Positions 18,769 to 27,981 of a DNA stretch of 64,000 nt are shown here, in pieces. Position numbers and translations under genes: made by a program. Under the pieces are notes generated by a model. The model ran no database searches. It saw only the letters and a list, made by a program, of their open reading frames with translations, and was not told where the DNA came from. Origin of the DNA: Dokdonella sp. (lineage in GTDB: Bacteria > Pseudomonadota > Gammaproteobacteria > Xanthomonadales > Rhodanobacteraceae); contig NZ_JAHCAS010000002.1 in NCBI RefSeq assembly GCF_019634775.1, positions 558,001 through 622,000 of the forward strand, in the 5' to 3' direction. Position 1 is the first letter of the stretch. Every line of letters starts with the position of its first letter.

Positions 18769-19590
18769 ATGAAGGCCCTGTTGTTCACCGCATTGACGCT
18801 GTTCGCCGCCGCACCCGTGATTGCCCAGGACGCGGAGGATGACAGTCCCTTCTCCCGGCTCGATTGGCACAGGGGACCCGGCAGTGAGGACATCGCACGC
18901 AAGGCAACGCTTCGCACTGGCGAATCGATCTCGTTTCTCGATGAAGCCAACAGCCGGCGTTTCCTCGAACTCACCGGCAATATCCCCGAGGATGGCAACT
19001 ACATCATCGTCTCATCGACCGAGGACGCCGACTGGTGGGCGACGTTCACCTTCGACCCGGTCGGCTACGTCAAGGATGACGAGAAGATCGATGCCGATGA
19101 ACTGCTGTCGACCCTGAAGGACAATGACGTACCGGCCAACGAGTACCGCCGGCAGCTTGGCCTTGGCGAACTCCACACGATCGGTTGGGCGGTGGCGCCG
19201 CACTACGATACGCAGACGCGCCGCCTCGAATGGGGCCTCAGATTGCGCAGTGACGAGGGTGAGTCGGTCAACTACACGGTGCGCCTGCTCGGTCGCACCG
19301 GCGTGATGAATGCAACCCTCGTGACCGACCCAGAAACCCTCGAGCGGGACATCCCGTCGTTCAAGGCCTCGCTCGCCGGTTTCGCCTTCAATCCGGGTGA
19401 GACTTACGCCGAGTACCGCGAGGGCGATCGCGTCGCCGAGTACGGACTCGCCGCGCTGGTCGTCGGTGGTGCCGCCGCGATCGCGGCGAAGACCGGCTTC
19501 CTGGCCAAGTTCTGGAAGCTGATCGTCGGTGGCGCGGTCGCACTGTTCGCTGCGCTTGGCAAGCTGTTCGGACGCAAGAAGAAGGTCTGA
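18769..19590 (+). CDS. DUF2167 family membrane protein
   Basis: A 273-residue protein with a signal peptide (MKALLFTALTLFAAAPVIAQ), an extracytoplasmic domain of about 200 residues containing ITGNIPEDGNYIIVSS-like and DADWWATFTFDPVGYVKDDEKIDADELL-like stretches, then two C-terminal hydrophobic segments (AALVVGGAAAIAAKTG; LIVGGAVALFAALGKLFG) and a KKK end. This is the DUF2167 (YjcS-like) architecture; no function is established. Translation is probably coupled to the next gene (2 bases apart). The inverted repeat at 18700-18748 sits in its leader. Confidence 0.85.
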   Translation: MKALLFTALTLFAAAPVIAQDAEDDSPFSRLDWHRGPGSEDIARKATLRTGESISFLDEANSRRFLELTGNIPEDGNYIIVSSTEDADWWATFTFDPVGYVKDDEKIDADELLSTLKDNDVPANEYRRQLGLGELHTIGWAVAPHYDTQTRRLEWGLRLRSDEGESVNYTVRLLGRTGVMNATLVTDPETLERDIPSFKASLAGFAFNPGETYAEYREGDRVAEYGLAALVVGGAAAIAAKTGFLAKFWKLIVGGAVALFAALGKLFGRKKKV

Positions 19591-19592
19591 GC

Positions 19593-20321
19593 ATGGCCAT
19601 TTCCGCGGAATGGCAGTTCGCCGCGGTCGTCATCCTGATCTACCTGCTCGATGGCCTGGTCCTGCTGCACGTCGACGAGGCCGTCGTCGAGTGCGGTCGG
19701 CGTCGGCGCATCCTGTTCGGATCGCAGCAACCCTGGATTGCGCGCCGGCGCGTGCTGCTGCTCGCGCCGTGGCGACCACTGGCAACGGCGTGGAAGCTCG
19801 GATGGGGCGTGCGTGACACGCTCGATCCGCCCGATGGCACCGACGTGGCACGCGCGCTGCTCGATGCACGTGTGCGCGCGATCGCGCGACTGGCGCCATG
19901 GGTCTGTGCGGTATGGCTGTTGGTGCTGGTCGCCACGCCGCTCACGCTGGTGTTCGCGACGATTCCGCTGTTCGTGCTGGTCGCGGCGCTTGCCTGGCTG
20001 TCCGTGTGGGCGCTGGTGCTGCGTCTCGCGCTGTTGCGTCGCGCGCTCGATCTGTCCTGGAGCACCTATGCCCTGGTTGCTTTCGAATGCGTCGCCTGTC
20101 CGCCGGTGGCGGCGAACCTGCCGCGCAAGCTGTCGTTGCACCTGTCGCCGACGATCGATCTCATGGCTTTCGTCGATGCGCCGTCACGGCGGCAGGTGCA
20201 CGCGCAGCTGGCGCACGATCTCGACGCACGCCTGGTGTTCCTCGATCCGGACACGCCGGCCCACGCGCGTACTGCGGCATATCGCGATCTTCTGCTCGCG
20301 ACCATGGAAGCGGAGGCCTGA
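19593..20321 (+). CDS. Membrane protein of unknown function, partner of DUF2167
   Basis: A 242-residue protein that I do not recognise. There is one N-terminal helix (about 8-27, ending DGLVLLH), a cytoplasmic-looking basic stretch ([13 protein letters not shown]), then two adjacent helices (about 103-122 and 125-148) and a soluble C-terminal part with [10 protein letters not shown] and [12 protein letters not shown]. It starts 3 bases after the DUF2167 stop, so the two are one operon. The last codons contain GGAGG, which is the ribosome site for the next reading frame at 20323. It may form a complex with the DUF2167 protein. Confidence 0.75.
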   Translation: MAISAEWQFAAVVILIYLLDGLVLLHVDEAVVECGRRRRILFGSQQPWIARRRVLLLAPWRPLATAWKLGWGVRDTLDPPDGTDVARALLDARVRAIARLAPWVCAVWLLVLVATPLTLVFATIPLFVLVAALAWLSVWALVLRLALLRRALDLSWSTYALVAFECVACPPVAANLPRKLSLHLSPTIDLMAFVDAPSRRQVHAQLAHDLDARLVFLDPDTPAHARTAAYRDLLLATMEAEA

Positions 20322-20322
20322 G

Positions 20323-20529
20323 ATGGATTGGCAGGAGCTTTTCGCCATCGGCGGCGGATTGGTCGTCGGCTATTGGCTCGTACGCAAGTATCTGGAAGGC
20401 TGGCAGCCGGGGCAGGGTGCCGGTCGTGGCGAGGACGGCGCCTGGCATGAGCGTGATGCCGCGCCAGCGGCGTCGCCAGCGCCACGCGAGACGGTGATAA
20501 TCGCCACCCTGCCTGTCCCGGAGAGCCAC
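20323..20529 (+). CDS. Small membrane-segment reading frame, in frame with hutU
   Basis: An ATG at 20323 with a good ribosome site (GGAGG, 6 bases upstream) opens a frame beginning [20 protein letters not shown], one predicted membrane helix, then a polar Ala/Pro-rich linker. No stop codon occurs before the hutU start at 20530, so this 69-codon stretch is fused in frame to urocanase. It may be a small third membrane protein of the DUF2167 operon whose stop has been lost, or a real N-terminal anchor giving a 626-residue urocanase. TGATAA lies one base out of frame near 20495, which would have ended it after a single-base change. Confidence 0.5.
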
Positions 20530-22203
20530 ATGCCTTCCCCCGTCTCGCGCAAGGATTCCTCACGCACCATCCGTGCCCCGCGCGGTGCCACGCTGACCTG
20601 CCGCAGTTGGCTGACCGAAGCGCCGTTTCGCATGTTGCAGAACAATCTCGACGCCGAGGTTGCCGAAAACCCCACTGAACTCGTCGTCTATGGCGGTATC
20701 GGCCGGGCGGCGCGTGACTGGGCCTGCTATGACGCGATCATCGAGACACTGAAGACGCTGGGCGATGACGAAACCCTGCTCGTACAGTCCGGCAAGCCGG
20801 TTGGCGTGTTCCCGACCCATGCCGATGCACCGCGCGTGCTGATCGCCAACTCCAATCTGGTGCCGCATTGGGCGACCTGGGAGCACTTCAACGAGCTCGA
20901 TCGCAAGGGCTTGATGATGTATGGCCAGATGACGGCGGGTTCGTGGATCTACATCGGCTCGCAGGGCATCGTGCAGGGCACCTACGAGACTTTCGTCGAG
21001 ATGGGGCGACAGCACTACGGCGGCTCGCTCAAGGGGCGCTGGATCCTCACCGCCGGTCTCGGCGGCATGGGAGGGGCGCAGCCGCTCGCGGCAAGCCTCG
21101 CCGGTGCCTGCTCGCTGAACATCGAGTGTCGGCAGACCAGTATCGATTTCCGCCTGCGCACGCGTTACGTCGACGAGCAGGCCAGTGACATCGACGACGC
21201 GCTCGCACGTATCGCGAAGTACACGCAGGCCGGCGAGGCGAAATCGATCGCCCTGCTTGGCAATGCCGCGGAAGTCCTGCCGGAACTGGTGCGCCGCGGC
21301 GTGCGCCCGGACTGCGTGACCGACCAGACCAGCGCGCATGACCCCGTGCACGGCTATCTCCCGATCGGCTGGACGGTCGAGCAATGGCTCGACGCCCAGC
21401 AACGCGACCCGAGCGGTGTGCGCGACGCGGCGAAGAAATCGATGCGCGTGCACGTCGAGGCGATGCTGGCTTTCCATGCACAGGGCATCCCGACCGTCGA
21501 CTATGGCAACAACATCCGCCAGATGGCCAAGGACGAAGGTTGCGCCAATGCCTTCGACTTCCCCGGTTTCGTGCCAGCCTACGTGCGCCCGCTGTTCTGT
21601 CGCGGCATCGGCCCGTTCCGCTGGGTCGCGCTCAGCGGCGATCCCGAGGACATCTACCGCACCGACGCCAAGGTCAAGGAACTGATCCCCGACGATCCGC
21701 ACCTGCATCGCTGGCTCGACATGGCGCGCGAGCGCATTTCGTTCCAAGGGCTGCCGGCGCGCATTTGCTGGGTCGGCCTCGGTCTGCGCCACAAGCTCGG
21801 CCTCGCCTTCAACGAAATGGTGCGCAAGGGCGAGCTGAAGGCGCCGGTGGTCATCGGCCGCGATCATCTGGATTCCGGCAGCGTTGCTTCGCCGAACCGC
21901 GAGACCGAAGCGATGCGCGACGGCAGCGATGCCGTCAGCGACTGGCCCTTGCTCAATGCCATGCTCAACGTCGCCGGAGGCGCAACCTGGGTCAGCCTGC
22001 ACCATGGCGGCGGCGTCGGCATGGGCTATTCGCAGCACTCAGGCGTCGTCATCGTCTGTGACGGCACTGCCGGGGCGGACCGGCGCATCGCCCGCGTGCT
22101 GTGGAACGATCCCGGCACCGGCGTCATGCGGCATGCCGATGCGGGTTACGAAATCGCCCAGGCCTGCGCGAATGAGCAGGGCTTGAGGTTGCCGATGGTG
22201 TAG
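20530..22203 (+). CDS. hutU: Urocanate hydratase
   Basis: A 557-residue NAD-dependent urocanase, the second step of histidine degradation (urocanate to imidazolonepropionate). Signatures: [17 protein letters not shown], the dinucleotide-binding stretch [42 protein letters not shown] (the active-site cysteine region) and [20 protein letters not shown] 20530 has GGAGAG six bases upstream and gives the standard length of about 555; the upstream in-frame extension is annotated separately. The other hut genes seen are hutI and hutF about 4-5 kb upstream; hutH is not in the window. Confidence 0.95.
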   Translation: MPSPVSRKDSSRTIRAPRGATLTCRSWLTEAPFRMLQNNLDAEVAENPTELVVYGGIGRAARDWACYDAIIETLKTLGDDETLLVQSGKPVGVFPTHADAPRVLIANSNLVPHWATWEHFNELDRKGLMMYGQMTAGSWIYIGSQGIVQGTYETFVEMGRQHYGGSLKGRWILTAGLGGMGGAQPLAASLAGACSLNIECRQTSIDFRLRTRYVDEQASDIDDALARIAKYTQAGEAKSIALLGNAAEVLPELVRRGVRPDCVTDQTSAHDPVHGYLPIGWTVEQWLDAQQRDPSGVRDAAKKSMRVHVEAMLAFHAQGIPTVDYGNNIRQMAKDEGCANAFDFPGFVPAYVRPLFCRGIGPFRWVALSGDPEDIYRTDAKVKELIPDDPHLHRWLDMARERISFQGLPARICWVGLGLRHKLGLAFNEMVRKGELKAPVVIGRDHLDSGSVASPNRETEAMRDGSDAVSDWPLLNAMLNVAGGATWVSLHHGGGVGMGYSQHSGVVIVCDGTAGADRRIARVLWNDPGTGVMRHADAGYEIAQACANEQGLRLPMV

Positions 22204-22286
22204 GAGCCCATTCACGGGCGATCGGGTATCGCAACGGCGTGCGAATGGGCATCGCCCCTGAAGGGACTCCTACAGGGGCTCCTATG
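22201..22286. repeat. REP-like palindromic repeat, family A, copy 3
   Basis: It begins on the last bases of the hutU stop: TAGGAGCCCATTCACGGGCGA, then CATCGCCCCTGAAGGGACTCC, followed by a second partial arm TACAGGGGCTCCTA. It probably serves as the transcript end for hutU and the convergent DUF1428 gene. Confidence 0.8.
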
Positions 22287-22303
22287 GGTGTGCGAAAGGG
22301 CGG

Positions 22304-22663
22304 TCAGGCCTTCAACTCGAACACCGGCACGAACCCGCCGAAGATCATGCGCTTGCCATCGAATGGCATCTGCATGTTGGACGGGTCGAAGCGCGGGTCT
22401 TCCATCATGCGCTGCATGCCGGCATCGCGGGTCGCCTTGTCCGGCCATTCGACCCACGAGAACACCACCGTCTCGTCGGCCGTGGCCTGCACGGCACGGG
22501 CGAAATCGGTGACCTTGCCGGGTGGAACGTCGTCGCCCCAGTTTTCGACGACGCGTGTGGCGCCGTATTCGATGAACACCGGATCGAACTCGCGGGCGTG
22601 GTCGATGAACTTCTGCTTGTTGGCGGTCGGTACGGCGATGACGAATCCGTCGATGTAGCTCAT
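22304..22663 (-). CDS. DUF1428 domain-containing protein (YbaA-like)
   Basis: A 119-residue ferredoxin-like alpha/beta-barrel (dimeric) protein. The N-terminus MSYIDGFVIAVP, the centre FSWVEWPDKATRDAG and the end KRMIFGGFVPVFE are typical of DUF1428, of which E. coli YbaA is a member. The function is unknown. The length is the family's usual 115-120. It is divergent from the zinc-finger SDR gene. Confidence 0.88.
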   Translation of the reverse strand: MSYIDGFVIAVPTANKQKFIDHAREFDPVFIEYGATRVVENWGDDVPPGKVTDFARAVQATADETVVFSWVEWPDKATRDAGMQRMMEDPRFDPSNMQMPFDGKRMIFGGFVPVFELKA

Positions 22664-22821
22664 GGCGTGGTTCCTGGCTGGGAAAAAACGGGAACATTGT
22701 GGTTGACAGACGGGAAGGGCGTGGATCGACATGTCCGGCCCCGCATTGGTCGTCGTGGCGGATGTTTCCGTATCATGCGCGCCCTTTCGCCAATTGGCGC
22801 GCCCGCGTGGCGCGGCGACCG

Positions 22822-24384
22822 ATGAACAGCGTTCCGACCTCCAATGCCGCCGATGCCGGGACGGCTGCCGCGAACGAAGGCATCGCCTTCCTCGAAGCCG
22901 TGGCCGCCGACCGTTCGTTGGCCGACCACCTGCCGGACGAACTGCGCGAGCGCCTGTTTCGCGCGATCGCGTCGATCTACGAGCCTGATCCGAGGCTGCG
23001 CCGGCAGCGCCTAAAGGCCGCCGGACGTCGGCGCGCGGCCGAGCGCGTGGCACGGGAGGAGGCGGTTCTGCACGCGACCGGCATCCGCGAACTGCGCCGC
23101 AAGCCGGTGTTCACGACCCCAAATGTGTTCCCGCCCGAAGGCTTCGTGGCCGAGGACAGCGAGAGCAACGAACCCGAGCGCCGCGAGACGATCGAACCGC
23201 AGCACTGCTACGTGTGCAAGCGCAAGTATTCGCGGATCCATCATTTCTACGACCAGCTCTGCCCGGAGTGCGCGGACTTCAACTATGCCAAGCGCAGCGA
23301 GACGGCGGACCTGCGTGGTCGTGTCGCCCTGCTCACGGGCGGGCGCGTGAAGATCGGCTATCAGGCCGGCATCAAGCTGCTGCGCGCGGGTGCGCGCCTG
23401 ATCGTGACGACACGGTTTCCACGTGATTCGGCATTGCGCTACGCGGCCGAACCCGATTTCGCCGACTGGGCCGGACGCCTGGAGATCTTCGGCCTTGACC
23501 TGCGCCATACGCCGAGCGTCGAGGCGTTCTGCCGCGAACTGCTGGCAACGCGCGACCGCCTCGATTTCATCGTCAACAACGCCTGCCAGACGGTGCGGCG
23601 GCCACCCGAGTTCTACGCGCACATGATGGAACTCGAGAGCGCCGCCGAAGCGAGCCTGCCGGATCACGTGCGCGCCCTGCTCGGTCGCTACGAGGGCCTG
23701 CGCCGCTACGCCATGCTGCCCGAGGGTTCGCCGTCGAATGCACTGGCGCGCGACGAGGTCGCCGGTGGTCTCGCCGGACTCGCGCGTTCCGCACAGCTTT
23801 CGCAGCTGCCGCTGCTTGCCGAGGAGTTCGCCGAGCGACCGCACCTGTTCCCGCAGGGTCGGCTCGACCAGGATCTGCAGCAGGTGGACCTGCGCGAGAA
23901 GAACTCCTGGCGCATGCTCATGGCCGAGGTGCCCGCAGTGGAGCTGCTCGAAGTGCAGCTCGTAAACGCGATCGCGCCGTTCATCCTCAATGCGCGCCTG
24001 AAGCCGTTGATGCTGCGCACGCCGGAACGCGACAAGCACATCGTCAATGTGTCGGCGGTCGAAGGGCAGTTCTACCGCAACTTCAAGACTTCCCGGCACC
24101 CGCACACGAACATGGCCAAGGCCGCGCTCAACATGATGACGCGCACCGCCGCGACCGACTATCACAACGACGGTATTCACATGAATGCGGTCGACACCGG
24201 CTGGGTCACCGACGAGGACCCCGCCCACATTGCGGCGCGCAAGGTCATCGAGGAACGCTTCCATCCACCACTCGACATCGTCGACGGTGCCGCGCGCATC
24301 GTCGACCCGATCATCGACGGCATCAACACCGGCAACCACGTCTGGGGCAGGTTTCTCAAGGATTACCGGCCGACGGACTGGTAG
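22822..24384 (+). CDS. Short-chain dehydrogenase-like protein with N-terminal zinc finger
   Basis: 520 residues. An N-terminal helical region (about 15-95) is followed by a four-cysteine zinc finger, C129/C132 (CYVC) and C147/C150 (CPEC), and then a Rossmann SDR domain beginning TGGRVKIG (172-179) with NNACQT. The usual SDR Tyr-x3-Lys is altered: the lysine is in TNMAKAALNMM and a threonine stands where tyrosine is expected. An insertion of about 110 residues separates NNACQT from the NVSAVEG strand. It is therefore a divergent, possibly non-catalytic SDR. ATG 22822 follows a TATCAT hexamer (22771-22776). Similar zinc-finger SDRs occur across bacteria and eukaryotes, but I cannot assign a substrate. 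Confidence 0.75.
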   Translation: MNSVPTSNAADAGTAAANEGIAFLEAVAADRSLADHLPDELRERLFRAIASIYEPDPRLRRQRLKAAGRRRAAERVAREEAVLHATGIRELRRKPVFTTPNVFPPEGFVAEDSESNEPERRETIEPQHCYVCKRKYSRIHHFYDQLCPECADFNYAKRSETADLRGRVALLTGGRVKIGYQAGIKLLRAGARLIVTTRFPRDSALRYAAEPDFADWAGRLEIFGLDLRHTPSVEAFCRELLATRDRLDFIVNNACQTVRRPPEFYAHMMELESAAEASLPDHVRALLGRYEGLRRYAMLPEGSPSNALARDEVAGGLAGLARSAQLSQLPLLAEEFAERPHLFPQGRLDQDLQQVDLREKNSWRMLMAEVPAVELLEVQLVNAIAPFILNARLKPLMLRTPERDKHIVNVSAVEGQFYRNFKTSRHPHTNMAKAALNMMTRTAATDYHNDGIHMNAVDTGWVTDEDPAHIAARKVIEERFHPPLDIVDGAARIVDPIIDGINTGNHVWGRFLKDYRPTDW

Positions 24385-24513
24385 TGGCGCCGGCGTGGCG
24401 TGCCCGCGAAATGCCGCCGCAGCGTCCAACATGATGTCGTCGCGCCGAAGCGGCACCTTGCCAGCCTCATCCGCCGGCAATCGCCGCAGGGGCGACGTCG
24501 TCGGTTCGCCTGC

Positions 24514-24990
24514 TCAGGTGCGGCGTTGCGTGAGCCAGCGGTCAAGTGCATTGGCGAAGGCCTGGCGATCGCGTGCATGCAGGGCGGGCGGGCCGTCGGT
24601 GGCGATGCCGGCGCCGCGCAGTCCGTCCATGAAGTTCCGCATCGCCAGGCGCTCGGCGATCGTGTCGGGTGTGTAGAGTTCACCACGCGGATTCAGTGCG
24701 AGCGCGCCTTTTTCCAGCACGCGTGCGGCCAACGGAATGTCGGCGGTGACGACCAGGTCGCCGGCGATGCAGCGCCGGACGATTTCGCTGTCGGCGACGT
24801 CGAGACCGGCATTGACCTGCAAGGAGCGGATGTGGCGCGAAGGTGGCACGCGGATCCACTGGTTGGCGACGAGCACAACCTCCACCGGCGTGCGTTCGGC
24901 GGCGCGGAACAGGATGTCCTTGATGGCGTTCGGACAGGCGTCGGCATCGACGAAGATGCGGGGTACGGCAGCGGTGTCTTCAGCCGACAT
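24514..24990 (-). CDS. YaiI/YqxD family protein (DUF188, PIN-like fold)
   Basis: A 158-residue protein with the family signature [16 protein letters not shown] near residues 11-26, then [29 protein letters not shown] and [12 protein letters not shown]. The conserved acidic residues suggest a nuclease-like fold, but no activity is established. The start overlaps the stop of the EamA transporter by 11 bases, so the two are probably co-transcribed, with the transporter first. Confidence 0.92.
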   Translation of the reverse strand: MSAEDTAAVPRIFVDADACPNAIKDILFRAAERTPVEVVLVANQWIRVPPSRHIRSLQVNAGLDVADSEIVRRCIAGDLVVTADIPLAARVLEKGALALNPRGELYTPDTIAERLAMRNFMDGLRGAGIATDGPPALHARDRQAFANALDRWLTQRRT

Positions 24991-26002
24991 GCTTGGCCTC
25001 GGACGTAGCCAGGGTTTCGTCGATATCGATGCGTCGGCGCGGTTTCAGCAGCGGATGTACGAACACGGCACCGAGGATGACGACCACGCCGGCGTAGAAC
25101 AGGGGCGTCAGTTCGCGTTGTTCGCCGAGCAGCAGGATGGCCAGCACGATCGCGTAGACCGGCTCGAGGTTGACCGCGAGCTGTGCGGCGAACGCACTCA
25201 TGTGACGCAACGCCACCAGGGACAGCGCGAACGGCAGCAGGGTGCAACCCAGCGCCAGCGCGAGCAGCCAGGCGGTGTCGCGTGGCGACGGGATCTCGAA
25301 CAGCGAACCGGCGAATTGTGGAAACACCCACGGCATGAGCGGTGCAAGCGCCGTCAGCGCCAGCGCACCGGCACCGAGCTCGAGCGCAGTCACGGTCAGC
25401 GCATCGCCGTGCTCGACGAGGCGTTTGTTGAGCGAACCGAAGATCGCCACGAACAGCGCTGACAGCGCGCCGACGGCGACGCCGAGGTGCATGTCGTCCG
25501 GCACGCCGCCGACCACGAGGGCGACGCCCGGCAGCACGGCGATACCGAGCAGCAATTCACTGCGTGCAAAGCGCGAGCGTGCCAGCCAGGGCTCGAGCAG
25601 GGCGGTGAACACGGTGGCCAGCGCGATGCAGGTCGCCGCCACCGAGGCGTTGGCGAGCTTGATCGAGCCGTAGAAAGTCAACCAGTGCAGGGCGACCAGC
25701 ACGCCGATGCCGGCATAGGCCAGCACGAGGCGCGACGACATCGCACGCAACCCGCGCCAGACACGCGGCAACAGGGCGAGCACGGCGACCACGATCAGCA
25801 TGCGCCACCAGACCAGCGGCAGCGCCGGCAGGGTGATGAGCTTGCCGAGGATCGCAGTGAAGCCCCACAGCAGCACGCAGAAGTGGATCTGCCATTGGGC
25901 GCGGGCATGGTCGGAAAGCGGCTTCAGGGCACGGGGCTCGGTGGGGCGGGCGGCGCGGGGGCAACAGCATGCCAGTCCGCCGTGGATAGGAGAATGGGGC
26001 AC
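24980..26002 (-). CDS. EamA/DMT-family transporter
   Basis: About 340 residues with ten predicted membrane helices in two EamA repeats ([15 protein letters not shown] start of repeat 1; [22 protein letters not shown] start of repeat 2). DMT transporters export amino acids or other metabolites; the substrate is not deducible. The start is not certain: no ATG fits, and GTG 26002 was chosen because GGAG lies 8 bases upstream. That start gives about 30 extra residues ahead of the first helix. The last bases overlap the yaiI start. Confidence 0.85.
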   Translation of the reverse strand: MPHSPIHGGLACCCPRAARPTEPRALKPLSDHARAQWQIHFCVLLWGFTAILGKLITLPALPLVWWRMLIVVAVLALLPRVWRGLRAMSSRLVLAYAGIGVLVALHWLTFYGSIKLANASVAATCIALATVFTALLEPWLARSRFARSELLLGIAVLPGVALVVGGVPDDMHLGVAVGALSALFVAIFGSLNKRLVEHGDALTVTALELGAGALALTALAPLMPWVFPQFAGSLFEIPSPRDTAWLLALALGCTLLPFALSLVALRHMSAFAAQLAVNLEPVYAIVLAILLLGEQRELTPLFYAGVVVILGAVFVHPLLKPRRRIDIDETLATSEAKHVG

Positions 26003-26027
26003 CTGCAAAACTCCGCAGAAAACAATT

Positions 26028-26107
26028 GTAGGAAACGGCTTTGGCCGTGATGCTCTTGCCGTACAACGCTCCAAGAGAAAAGCATCACGGCTAAAGCCGT
26101 TGCCTGC
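26028..26107. repeat. REP-like palindromic repeat, family B, copy 1
   Basis: Arms TGTAGGAAACGGCTTTGGCC and GGCTAAAGCCGTTGCCTGC, with inner GTGATGCT / AGCATCAC, a central TACAACG and an AT-rich centre. The copies at 30392 and 45433 share the arms and the central TACAACG or TGTACGG. It lies in the divergent region between the EamA gene and the aminotransferase gene. Confidence 0.8.
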
Positions 26108-26176
26108 CGGTTCGATTTCATGCGGGTGCAAGCTCCGGCGCGCTACCATCACCATCCCCATTTTCGTGGCTGCAGC

Positions 26177-26971
26177 ATGTCATCGCGCATCGAGATCAAC
26201 GGCGAGCCGCCGCGCGTCGAGGCGCTGGCACAGCTTGCCCAGGTCAACTACGGGCATTTCACGACCTTGCAGGTGCGCGAGCGCCGTGCGCAGGGTTTCG
26301 ACCTGCATCTCGAACGCCTCGATGCGGCGACGCGCCGCCTGTTCGGCACGCCGCTTGATGGCGGGCAGGTACGCACCTGGGTGCGTCGCGTACTCGATGA
26401 CGAACCGGCCTCGCTGCGCATCACGGTGTTTTCGCAGGCCTTCGATCGCGAGCATTCCGAGCGGAACGTGCCGGTCGACGTGCTCGTCACCACCGGCGCC
26501 GGTCGCGAACCACTGCGGACGCCGCTGCAGGTCACGGCGTGCGTGCATGAGCGGACCATGCCTGGCCTCAAGCACGTCGGCACCTTCGATTTGCACGCGC
26601 TGCGTCGCGAGGCGCGTCTTGCCGGCAGCGACGACGTGCTGTTCACCCGCGTCGACGGCACCATCGCCGAAGGTTCGACGTGGAATCTCGGCCTGTGGGA
26701 CGGCGTACGCGTGGTCTGGCCTCTGGCGCCCGCGCTTGATGGCGTCACCCGTCGTCTTCTTGACCTCGGGCTGCGCGAATGTGGCATCGAATCGACCCAT
26801 CGGCCGGTGCGGATCGACGAACTGGCATCCTTCAGCGTCGCGTTCGCCTCGAACACGACCTCGCCCGTGCGGCCGATCGTCGCGCTGGCTGGTCATCGTT
26901 TCGCCAATGATGCCGCTGTGCTCGGGCGCATCGAACGCTGCATCGACGCCCGGCCGTGGCTGCCGATCTGA
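26177..26971 (+). CDS. Class IV aminotransferase (PLP-dependent)
   Basis: A 264-residue fold-type IV PLP enzyme of the branched-chain aminotransferase / 4-amino-4-deoxychorismate lyase / D-amino-acid transaminase group. It has NYGHFTTLQVRERRAQGFDLHLERLD at the N-terminus, the catalytic lysine expected in MPGLKHVG (about 130), and the PLP-phosphate region DGTIAEGSTWNLGLW. The specificity is not clear: there is no pab gene nearby, so pabC is not claimed. ATG 26177 gives the normal size; TACCAT at 26144-26149 resembles a -10 element. Confidence 0.85.
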   Translation: MSSRIEINGEPPRVEALAQLAQVNYGHFTTLQVRERRAQGFDLHLERLDAATRRLFGTPLDGGQVRTWVRRVLDDEPASLRITVFSQAFDREHSERNVPVDVLVTTGAGREPLRTPLQVTACVHERTMPGLKHVGTFDLHALRREARLAGSDDVLFTRVDGTIAEGSTWNLGLWDGVRVVWPLAPALDGVTRRLLDLGLRECGIESTHRPVRIDELASFSVAFASNTTSPVRPIVALAGHRFANDAAVLGRIERCIDARPWLPI

Positions 26972-27020
26972 ACCTTCCGCCTGCTATCGTGCGCGCCCGT
27001 CCATTTGTGTTTCCGCGTCG

Positions 27021-27914
27021 ATGATCGAAACCTTCAAGGCCGGCGTCCGCCTCGTCGTTGGCGGCGTCCTCGTCGTTGCCAGCACGCTGTTGCACGGCAC
27101 GCCCCTGCTTGCGCTGGCCGTGGTCAAGGTGCTGCTGCCGATTGCGACCGTGCGTCACCTGCTCACGCGCATTCTGACCCGGATCGCCGAGAGCTGGGTC
27201 GGCGTCAACAGCGTGTTGATGGGCTCGCTGGGCGGTACCCGCATCGACGCCCCCTCCCTCGACGGCCTGCACCGAGACGGTTGGTATCTGGTCGTGTGCA
27301 ACCACCAGAGCTGGGTCGATATCCCGGTCCTGCAGGCCGTGTTCAACCGGCGTATCCCCTTGCTGCGCTTCTTCCTCAAGCAGCAGTTGATCTGGGTGCC
27401 GGTACTGGGCCTGGCCTGGTGGGCGCTCGATTTCCCGTTCATGAAGCGCTATTCGAAAGACGTGCTGACGAAGCGCCCCGAACTGCGCGGCAAGGATATC
27501 GAGGCGACGCGGCGCGCGTGCGCGAAGTATCGCGAACTGCCCGTTGCGGTGATGAACTTCGTCGAAGGCACGCGCTTCACTCCGGACAAGCATGTGAAGC
27601 AGGCATCGCCTTACCGGCATCTGCTGCTCCCGCGCGCCGGCGGCATCGCCTTCGTGCTCGATGCAATGGGTGAACTGATCGAGGCGATCGTCGATGTGAC
27701 GATCGTCTATCCAGCCGGCAAGCCGAGCGTGGCCGACCTGTTCACCGGTCGCGTACGTGAAGTGCGTGTTGACGTGCGCGTATTGCCACTGCCTGCACGC
27801 GGCGACTACGAGAACGATGCTCGGCATCGCCAGCGGTTCCAGGCCTGGCTCAATGCGTTGTGGCAGGACAAAGACGACACCTGTACGCGGCTTGGCGGTT
27901 CCGGCTCACGGTGA
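27021..27914 (+). CDS. PlsC-type acyltransferase, YihG-like
   Basis: A 297-residue membrane acyltransferase. There is an N-terminal hydrophobic region (about 8-50), the HX4D motif NHQSWVD (about 94-100), FVEGTRFTP (motif III) and an IVYPAGKPS stretch. This matches the lysophosphatidic-acid acyltransferase relatives YihG/PlsC, which remodel phospholipids at the inner membrane. It stands alone with its own TATCGT hexamer (26985-26990). Another plsC elsewhere would be expected. Confidence 0.88.
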   Translation: MIETFKAGVRLVVGGVLVVASTLLHGTPLLALAVVKVLLPIATVRHLLTRILTRIAESWVGVNSVLMGSLGGTRIDAPSLDGLHRDGWYLVVCNHQSWVDIPVLQAVFNRRIPLLRFFLKQQLIWVPVLGLAWWALDFPFMKRYSKDVLTKRPELRGKDIEATRRACAKYRELPVAVMNFVEGTRFTPDKHVKQASPYRHLLLPRAGGIAFVLDAMGELIEAIVDVTIVYPAGKPSVADLFTGRVREVRVDVRVLPLPARGDYENDARHRQRFQAWLNALWQDKDDTCTRLGGSGSR

Positions 27915-27981
27915 ACGCTGGACTCGCCATGCCGCGCGCTCGGTTACCATGCGCTCCCCCCGCACCATCCGGTATCCGCCG

